Part shown: piece after piece, positions 1 to 5,442 of the stretch
How the letters are laid out: the number at the start of each line of letters is the position of its first letter
How positions within the stretch are numbered: the stretch's first letter is position 1
Source of the DNA: an uncultured Oscillospiraceae bacterium
Lineage (GTDB): Bacteria > Bacillota > Clostridia > UBA1381
DNA length: 5,442 bases
Assembly (NCBI GenBank): GCA_946531785.1
Contig: CAMNAT010000170.1
Location: 1 to 5,442, forward strand
Direction: 5' to 3'
Program-made: the position numbers and the translations under genes
The notes under the pieces: model-generated
Databases searched by the model: none
Seen by the model: only the letters and a program-made list of their open reading frames with translations
Told to the model about the DNA's origin: nothing

Positions 1-3000
1 TCAGACGGAGTGAATAATAAAACATTGCTTATAGAAGGAAGCATACCGATTTTGAAAAAGGCTTTCGGCAAAGATATAAGAGACGCCTTTGTAGCATCGT
101 TTGATATAAAAGCGGCAGAGGGGAAGCTTTCCTTTGCATCCGGAATATATATGTCAGACGGTACGGAATTTATGTCGGTGTCAGTTATGAATAATGTTAT
201 ATACGGACCGGACAATAGGCGTATAGGCTCATTGCAAAACGGCAGATATACCAATATTGCATACAAGTTCGATTGGGACCTCAATGTGTGCGATATATAT
301 GTGAACAGAAGATGTGTTGCATCTGATATTGAAGTGGGAGATTTCAGTAAGGCAGCCGGTATGGTGCTAAAGGTTACTAACGGTATGGGAAAGGTATATG
401 TCGATAATCTCACGGCATATCAGTCGGAAAAGCTTTTAGCAGCAGAAAATCTGAGGAGCCTTAATACAGAAGCCAATGATTACATAGATATTGATGACTA
501 TGTTGGAAGCTATGAATATTGGAATATGTATTATATGAATATATCTGAAAACAGATTCCAGAATGTAAATCTCTATCCGAAGGATAACACAATTGAGTGT
601 CCGAGGTTTGATTATAAAAATAAGCATCGCGAGAATTGGATGAAATTAACCAAAACCACAAAAAATGACTGCTATTTCGACGTAGTTATGCGTGAGCGTC
701 ATTTCAGACTTGGAAACGCAGATCAGGCATATAAATATTTTGTATTCGAGGGAGACTTCATGACAGAAGGCGGAGTTCCGAAGGCAAACTTTCTTATGCT
801 GAGAGATTCTCAGACAGGTACAGGAAATATTGACTGTCCGGCTGTTATCATCAGTGGTTCGGATTTGGTTCTATCGGACGGAACTACTATTGAAAATGTA
901 GTCAGACCGGGAGAGTGGTTTAATTATAAGCTTGCAATCAACCTTGTAGATCAGACGGTAAGCGTTTATATTAACGGTGTGGAGCGTGCAAAGGATTCGC
1001 CTATGATATGCACAGACAGCACTAAGAATATAAACTTCTTATCACTTGCAAGACTGTCATTGGTTACGGGTGATTTTAAAGCGGATTTAAAAATGGAAAA
1101 CTGTAAATTCACAGCATATGAAAAACCGTATGTACATGGTGAAGACCCTAAAACAAGTATTTATTATGATGATACACCCGTTGCGGAATATATGCAGGAT
1201 AAAATTGCAGTTCATGCATATGCGAAGATTCTTATGGTAAATAATCAAAAGTATGATATTGCCGATGAGATGAGCTATGATGAAGCAAACGATGAAATTT
1301 ATGTTAAGGCTCAGGTTCTGTCAGATAAGCTCGGCTGGACTTTCAGCAATAACGATGAAATGATTCCTGTAAAGAAATATGCGTCAGAGAACGGGTATTT
1401 TGCAAAGACAAATAAAAACGGACTTATACTCATATCCGAAAAAGAGATAAAAATGGATATTGAAGATAAGTATCAGTGGTTTGTGCTTAAGCCATATAAA
1501 AACCAGGCCTTTGAGCATGCAACAATTCCTGAAGCACTTGATGATTATGTATTTTTTGAAAGACCGTCAGCTTCGGAGCTGTTGGAGAAAATGAATGAAA
1601 GAACGGATAATCTTACAGCACATCCGAGAATATATGCGGATAAAAAGCAGTTTGATAAGTACAGAGAAATGTACAAAACAGATGCCACCTTTAAAGCATG
1701 GGCAGATGAAATTATTAAGGAAGCAGATGTTTATGCAGACCCCAATACTCCGTTCATAGATTATGAATATCAGGATGAATACAGAATGCAGTCGGTTGTT
1801 CATGCTAAATATCAGGACAGATTTACGGCGCTTGGATTTGCATATCAGATGACAGGCGATCAGAAATATGTAGACCGTGCATTTAAGGAATTTGAAATGA
1901 TCGGTACTTTCCCTGATATAAATCCGAGTCATATCATTGATACAGGCTGTATGAATGAGGCGGTAGCACTTGGTTATGACTGGATGTATCACGGCTACAC
2001 AGAGGAGCAGAGAGCATTCATTGAAAATATCGTGCTCACACACTGTATCAAGCCGATAGCAAGTGCATTTTACGGACAGTTCAGTGCATATTGTGAAGCA
2101 AATGTTGCATGGTATTCAATGAAAGCAACAAATAACTATAATATATGGGTTATAGGAGGACTTTTTGAAGCAACATGTGCATTTATGGAATGTGATCCTG
2201 AATATTTAAGTGATGTTGCTGAAAAATGTATAAGAGGCGTTGAATATGCAGTAAAGGGCTTTGCGCCTGACGGAGCATGGGTTGAAGGACCGGATTACTG
2301 GCAGCATACGACCAGATATTTGACAGTGTACGCCGGAACAGCACTCAATTGCTTTGGGGATGATTTCAATATCCTTGAATATCAAGGAGTTTCTGAGGCA
2401 TCGGACTGGATAATGAGTATTACAGGAATTGAAGGTACAAATAACTTTGGTGATGCCGTCACAGGTCAATATACCTTTGATGAATATTCATTTTTCAGTC
2501 GCTACTATAACAACAGAGCAATTGGCTCATTAAGAAAATACGATATAATTGAAAATGGAATAAAGCCGGGAATATATGACGTACTGTTCTATGATCCGGA
2601 TATTACAACAAATGAGTTTGGAGGATTACCGAAGTTTGTTACAACAAGAGGCGTTGAGTCATGTGGCATACGCGAGAGCTTTACAGATAAGGACGGAATG
2701 TTTTTCTCAGCTTGCGGCGGAGCTGCGTGGGGGTACCATTCGCACTATGATACAGGCGCGTTTGTGTTTGATATCAACGGTGTAAGATGGGCGCATGACC
2801 TTGGCAAGGACAATTATAACACAGGACTTTCTGATTATCAGATATACCGAAAGAGAAGTGAAGCACATAACACAGTAACAATGAATGTTAATGCTGATGC
2901 GGATTCAATGTTAAGAGATTCATTTGCGCCGATGACAAGATCGGCATCAAACGACCAAAGTGCTTATGTTGTTTACGATATGAGCAGCGTTTTTGCTGAG

Positions 3001-4086
3001 ACTGACAAGTATGAGCGTGGCTTCTACATCGGAGATAACTACAGATCTCTGACTATAAGAGATGAGATCTCATTAAACACAGAAACAGATGTCTTATGGA
3101 CAATGAACACAAAGGCAGAGGTTGCTCTGTGGGGCAATGAAGCTATGCTGTATCAGGACGGTAAGGTTCTTCATGTAAAGGTTGAATGTGATGCAAAGAA
3201 CTATGAGTTTGTATCTTTGCCGTGTAAGTCGCTTGTGGAATTACCGGTTGGTGCAGGCGCGCAGGCAACCAATTCGGAATATACAAAGCTTGCGATCAAG
3301 GTGGCAGATGATAAGGATTTCAATATAACAGTCAAGCTTACTCCGTACGGAGAGGCGGCAGATAAAACGGCAATAAATACTTCACCGATATCGTCATGGG
3401 AATTGTCGGAAACAGAAAGTCTTACTACGGCAAGCTCAGAGGTAGTAGAAGCAAAAATTTATGCTGACGGCGAACTCGTTGATATAGGCGATGAAATTGT
3501 GGTAAAGAATCCGGATATAATGCCGGAGATAACAGTAGAAACCCCGCCGGGAGCAAGCTATGAGATCCTTAACTCAGCAAAGAATGCTGATGAAAAGACA
3601 GTTATTAAGGTGATGGATAATACTACGGGAGATTATTCGTTGTATTCGGTTAGTTATTCCGATTCAGACATTGAGCTTTGGAAAACACATACGGTGCATG
3701 AGATTGCAAGCTATGAGGTTTCACAGCAGCTTCAGGACGAAAATCCTGCACAGAGTATGTTTGACGGAAACTTCCTCACACGCTGGACCAGTCTTAATGA
3801 GGGTGAGTATGTAACAGTTGATTTGGGTGAAGAAAAAGAAATAACTGCAGTGGCTATGGGCTTCTGGCAGTCACTAAAGAGAAGCTATAATTATATTATA
3901 GAAATCTCAACGGACGGTGTGAACTATAAAACCGTAGCGGCAGGCAGCTCGCCGCTTGAAGCGGAGGGTTATCATATCTATGATATCACGCCTGAAAAGG
4001 CAAGATACTTAAGAGTTACCGGAAACGGAAACTCAGTGAATGTCAATACAAATATTCTTGAACTTCGTGTTCTTGGAAGAAAATAA
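1..4086 (+). CDS. Secreted modular heparinase II/III-type polysaccharide lyase, 5' partial
   Basis: Probably an extracellular lyase that cleaves a uronic-acid-containing polysaccharide by beta-elimination; the substrate cannot be read from sequence. Numbering from the first codon in the window (1361 residues seen): end of a LamG-like jelly roll (about 1-140, closing with VYVDN), a second one (about 155-375, with PGEW then VYINGV), a degenerate copper-amine-oxidase N-terminal-like module (409-485), the alpha-helical lyase domain from HPRIYADKKQF (541) to about 870, its beta-sandwich (about 875-1140), an unassigned beta linker (1150-1225) and an F5/8 type C domain (about 1230-1361, with FDGN and TRWTS). 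Lyase landmarks are NNYN (711-714), DGAWVEGPDYW (757-767), NFGDA (815-819), HSHYD (913-917) and EAHNT (954-958). The GTG at 10 is not a convincing start: the frame is open to base 1, there is no signal peptide, and the first jelly roll has already begun. No wall anchor is seen at the C-terminus. Family assignment is strong; substrate and activity are inferred. Confidence 0.88.
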   Translation, partial: SDGVNNKTLLIEGSIPILKKAFGKDIRDAFVASFDIKAAEGKLSFASGIYMSDGTEFMSVSVMNNVIYGPDNRRIGSLQNGRYTNIAYKFDWDLNVCDIYVNRRCVASDIEVGDFSKAAGMVLKVTNGMGKVYVDNLTAYQSEKLLAAENLRSLNTEANDYIDIDDYVGSYEYWNMYYMNISENRFQNVNLYPKDNTIECPRFDYKNKHRENWMKLTKTTKNDCYFDVVMRERHFRLGNADQAYKYFVFEGDFMTEGGVPKANFLMLRDSQTGTGNIDCPAVIISGSDLVLSDGTTIENVVRPGEWFNYKLAINLVDQTVSVYINGVERAKDSPMICTDSTKNINFLSLARLSLVTGDFKADLKMENCKFTAYEKPYVHGEDPKTSIYYDDTPVAEYMQDKIAVHAYAKILMVNNQKYDIADEMSYDEANDEIYVKAQVLSDKLGWTFSNNDEMIPVKKYASENGYFAKTNKNGLILISEKEIKMDIEDKYQWFVLKPYKNQAFEHATIPEALDDYVFFERPSASELLEKMNERTDNLTAHPRIYADKKQFDKYREMYKTDATFKAWADEIIKEADVYADPNTPFIDYEYQDEYRMQSVVHAKYQDRFTALGFAYQMTGDQKYVDRAFKEFEMIGTFPDINPSHIIDTGCMNEAVALGYDWMYHGYTEEQRAFIENIVLTHCIKPIASAFYGQFSAYCEANVAWYSMKATNNYNIWVIGGLFEATCAFMECDPEYLSDVAEKCIRGVEYAVKGFAPDGAWVEGPDYWQHTTRYLTVYAGTALNCFGDDFNILEYQGVSEASDWIMSITGIEGTNNFGDAVTGQYTFDEYSFFSRYYNNRAIGSLRKYDIIENGIKPGIYDVLFYDPDITTNEFGGLPKFVTTRGVESCGIRESFTDKDGMFFSACGGAAWGYHSHYDTGAFVFDINGVRWAHDLGKDNYNTGLSDYQIYRKRSEAHNTVTMNVNADADSMLRDSFAPMTRSASNDQSAYVVYDMSSVFAETDKYERGFYIGDNYRSLTIRDEISLNTETDVLWTMNTKAEVALWGNEAMLYQDGKVLHVKVECDAKNYEFVSLPCKSLVELPVGAGAQATNSEYTKLAIKVADDKDFNITVKLTPYGEAADKTAINTSPISSWELSETESLTTASSEVVEAKIYADGELVDIGDEIVVKNPDIMPEITVETPPGASYEILNSAKNADEKTVIKVMDNTTGDYSLYSVSYSDSDIELWKTHTVHEIASYEVSQQLQDENPAQSMFDGNFLTRWTSLNEGEYVTVDLGEEKEITAVAMGFWQSLKRSYNYIIEISTDGVNYKTVAAGSSPLEAEGYHIYDITPEKARYLRVTGNGNSVNVNTNILELRVLGRK

Positions 4087-4091
4087 AGGAG
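4085..4091 (+). promoter_or_regulatory. Ribosome-binding site of the second gene
   Basis: AAAGGAG is a near-consensus Shine-Dalgarno. It overlaps the last two bases of the TAA stop codon (4084-4086) of the upstream lyase gene and ends 9 bases before the ATG at 4101. The position supports that ATG as the start and indicates an operon. The site also forms part of the 5' arm of an inverted repeat (4086-4130), so its accessibility may be regulated. Confidence 0.9.
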
Positions 4092-4130
4092 AATCTATAT
4101 ATGAAAAGAAGAATATTATCCATTCTCCTT
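4086..4130 (+). promoter_or_regulatory. Possible RBS-sequestering hairpin
   Basis: AAGGAGAAT at 4086-4094 is the exact reverse complement of ATTCTCCTT at 4122-4130, giving a perfect 9-bp stem with a 27-base loop that contains the start codon at 4101. The 3' arm is codons 8-10 (Ile-Leu-Leu) of the signal peptide. In mRNA this would pair the Shine-Dalgarno with an in-gene anti-Shine-Dalgarno. A ribosome finishing the upstream gene stops on the first base of the stem and would open it, which fits translational coupling. The complementarity is seen directly; the regulatory role is inferred. Chance is possible because hydrophobic signal-peptide codons are pyrimidine-rich. Confidence 0.5.
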
Positions 4131-4172
4131 GCAATCTCATTTGCCTCTGTGCCTGCGCTGTGTGTGCAGGCT
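4101..4172 (+). other. Sec signal peptide coding region of the second gene
   Basis: Twenty-four codons encode a basic n-region (K2 R3 R4), a hydrophobic h-region from I5 to about L20, and a c-region ending V22-Q23-A24, which fits an A-X-A-like signal peptidase I site. The predicted mature protein starts with acidic residues (EEE). This places the product outside the cell membrane and supports the ATG at 4101 as the true start. Confidence 0.88.
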
Positions 4173-5442
4173 GAGGAAGAAGGATTACTTGATCAGGATA
4201 TCATATACGGTGGACAAGATGTATATTCGATTGATTTCAATGACGGTATATCAAAGGAAATATATACATCAGACGATGCGGTGATGTCATCGTGGCTGCC
4301 GGAAGGGTATTCAAGATCGGTTTATATCACCAGAGGAGGCGGAACGGAAGAATTCCTTTACGGAGTGTCAGCGGCTCCGGACAGGGAGGATAAAGCACTC
4401 AAGGTTTCAACTCCGTCAACTTTGACAGGGGCGGTAAGCAACAACTATCTTGATATAAGAACGGCGGGAATGAACCCGGCTTTCCCGGATGCCGGGTCAA
4501 CAAGCACGGGAGCTACAGGATATGTTGAGTTTTCATTTGATTTCTGTACAGACTTGAATTCAAATATGCGTTTGTCGGTAGGCCGCTATTGGTGTGCTGA
4601 TGCAAGTGAAAAATTGAGCGAAGTCAACAAGCAGGATTTAATGTATCTCAATACAAACGGCACACTGACCTTCTTCGGCACTACAATAAAGACTTTTGAT
4701 ATAGACGAAATTAAAAACAGCTGGCATAATATAAAAATTGTTCTCAGAGCAGATAATAAATATCAGGTGTTTTTTGACGGCGAGGCAGTGAATGAGCTTA
4801 CTGATGTGAATTATGGACGCGGACTTTCATTCAGAAGTATACGCGAATTCAGACTTTACAATATCGGTGCTCCGGGAGTTGCATCAGAAAAATACTACGA
4901 TAATTTCCGATATGTAGTATACACCGATGTTACCGACCAATATGAGCCGCCGGTGATAAGCTTAGGCGATACATACTCGCCGATAATAAACCTTGAAGAG
5001 GGTGAAAGCTATTCAGTAAGGTTTGTCGGTGAGAGTGTTTGTCCAAAAAAAATAAATATTTACGTGGACGGTGAGCTTGCCGCAGAATATTACGGTAGTA
5101 AATGCGAGTACAACTACATTGGAACTCCGGGTGAGCATTTGGTTGAAGCGGAATTGGTCGATACAGTCGGCAATGCAAGTGAAAGGATCGGTATAACATT
5201 TGAGGTTGCCAAGAGAATTGCAATTTCCGGAGCATTCAACGACGGTGAAGAAAGCGGAGAATACTCAGATGACGAGTCGAGAACAGTCAATTTCAAAGCG
5301 GCAGCAGAAAAAGGACTTGACAGAGTTGAATTCTATGTCAACGGCGAATATGCAGCGACATCAAATGATGAAGAAACTGAATTTAGCTTTGAAGAGTTTG
5401 GTTCAGGTCAATTGAAAATTATTGCTGTGGTATATAATGCGG
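4101..5442 (+). CDS. Secreted LamG-like and bacterial Ig-like repeat protein, 3' partial
   Basis: An exported modular protein; 447 codons are visible and no stop is reached before the window end. It starts at an ATG 9 bases after AAAGGAG. Residues 1-24 form a Sec signal peptide (MKRR, then a hydrophobic core, then VQA before EEE). C21 is not in a lipobox (preceded by PAL), so a lipoprotein is unlikely. Residues about 40-277 resemble a LamG/concanavalin-like jelly roll: VYSIDFNDG at the start, SWHNIKIVL and YQVFFDGEAV in the middle, YYDNFRYV at the end. Two bacterial Ig-like repeats follow: about 282-372 (INIYVDGELAAE, then GEHLVEAELVDTVGN) and from about 374 (VEFYVNGEYAATS, then GQLKIIAVVYNA), close to the Big_7 pattern. 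These modules usually bind carbohydrate or act as spacers. By analogy with the upstream lyase, a catalytic domain may follow outside the window; no enzyme activity can be claimed from what is visible. Confidence 0.9.
   Translation, partial: MKRRILSILLAISFASVPALCVQAEEEGLLDQDIIYGGQDVYSIDFNDGISKEIYTSDDAVMSSWLPEGYSRSVYITRGGGTEEFLYGVSAAPDREDKALKVSTPSTLTGAVSNNYLDIRTAGMNPAFPDAGSTSTGATGYVEFSFDFCTDLNSNMRLSVGRYWCADASEKLSEVNKQDLMYLNTNGTLTFFGTTIKTFDIDEIKNSWHNIKIVLRADNKYQVFFDGEAVNELTDVNYGRGLSFRSIREFRLYNIGAPGVASEKYYDNFRYVVYTDVTDQYEPPVISLGDTYSPIINLEEGESYSVRFVGESVCPKKINIYVDGELAAEYYGSKCEYNYIGTPGEHLVEAELVDTVGNASERIGITFEVAKRIAISGAFNDGEESGEYSDDESRTVNFKAAAEKGLDRVEFYVNGEYAATSNDEETEFSFEEFGSGQLKIIAVVYNA
4144..4176 (+). 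repeat. Small inverted repeat inside the signal-peptide codons
   Basis: GCCTGC (4151-4156) and GCAGGC (4166-4171) are perfect inverted copies around a 9-base loop. They are flanked by CCTC (4144-4147) and GAGG (4173-4176), which can extend the stem across a small asymmetric internal loop. No T-run follows, so it is not an intrinsic terminator. It lies just downstream of the RBS-sequestering arm and may fold independently. It may be only a by-product of coding sequence. Confidence 0.35.

Noticed and set aside
10..12. GTG as the start codon of the lyase gene
   Set aside because: The frame continues open to base 1, no Shine-Dalgarno can be placed at proper spacing in the 9 visible bases, the product would lack a signal peptide, and a jelly-roll domain is already under way. 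The start lies upstream of the window.
436..661. Short overlapping minus-strand open frames
   Set aside because: They are shadows of the linker and second jelly roll of the lyase gene, low in complexity and without any domain signal.
1567..2043. Antisense open frame of 158 codons
   Set aside because: It lies wholly within the conserved lyase domain on the opposite strand, has no recognisable domain or ribosome-binding site, and its composition (rich in Ile, Cys, Phe) is what the reverse of AT-rich coding sequence gives.
4115..4163. Lipoprotein signal for the second gene (Cys at residue 21)
   Set aside because: The residues before the Cys are P-A-L, not a lipobox such as L-A-G or L-S-A. A signal peptidase I site at VQA just after it fits better.
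4144..4176. Intrinsic terminator between or within the genes
   Set aside because: The hairpin lies inside the second gene and is followed by GAGGAAGAAGG rather than a T-run, so it does not meet the terminator pattern.
5045..5052. Run of eight A bases, a possible slippery site for programmed frameshifting
   Set aside because: The zero frame stays open and continues the Ig-like repeat pattern on both sides, so no frameshift is needed. No downstream stimulatory structure was noticed.
4930..5415. Small open frames on both strands (4930-5235 and 5114-5296 on the minus strand; 5200-5415 on the plus strand)
   Set aside because: All overlap the Ig-like repeat region of the second gene, whose frame has a signal peptide and clear domain patterns. 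None has its own ribosome-binding site or a recognisable product.

Overview
The window holds two genes on the + strand, in the same direction and 14 bases apart. Both are cut by the window edges. The composition is AT-rich with many ATA and AGA codons, the ribosome-binding site is AAAGGAG, and both products are large modular proteins of extracellular carbohydrate-degrading type. This suggests a low-to-moderate GC anaerobic Firmicute (Clostridia), probably a gut or rumen polysaccharide degrader. That is inferred from style, not from any marker gene.

Region 1 (1-4086) is the 3' part of a long gene. Its product reads, in order: the end of one LamG/concanavalin-like jelly roll, a second such jelly roll, a degenerate copper-amine-oxidase N-terminal-like module, a heparinase II/III-type polysaccharide lyase (alpha-helical toroid followed by a beta-sandwich), a short unassigned beta-rich linker, and a C-terminal F5/8 type C (discoidin, CBM32-like) carbohydrate-binding domain. 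The reading frame is open to base 1 and no signal peptide is visible, so the true start lies upstream.

Region 2 (4087-4130) is the junction. A strong Shine-Dalgarno lies just after the stop codon of gene 1. It is part of a perfect 9-bp inverted repeat whose other arm lies in the signal-peptide codons of gene 2. This could fold into a hairpin that hides the ribosome-binding site and couples translation of gene 2 to that of gene 1.

Region 3 (4101-5442) is the 5' part of gene 2: a clear Sec signal peptide, a LamG-like domain related in style to those of gene 1, and two bacterial Ig-like repeats. It runs off the 3' edge without a stop codon. Any catalytic domain would lie beyond the window.

Taken together this looks like part of a polysaccharide-utilisation operon encoding secreted, multi-domain enzymes. 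One is a probable lyase acting on a uronic-acid-containing polymer of unknown identity; the other is a binding or enzymatic partner. There are no RNA genes, mobile elements, CRISPR arrays, promoters or intrinsic terminators that I can support.
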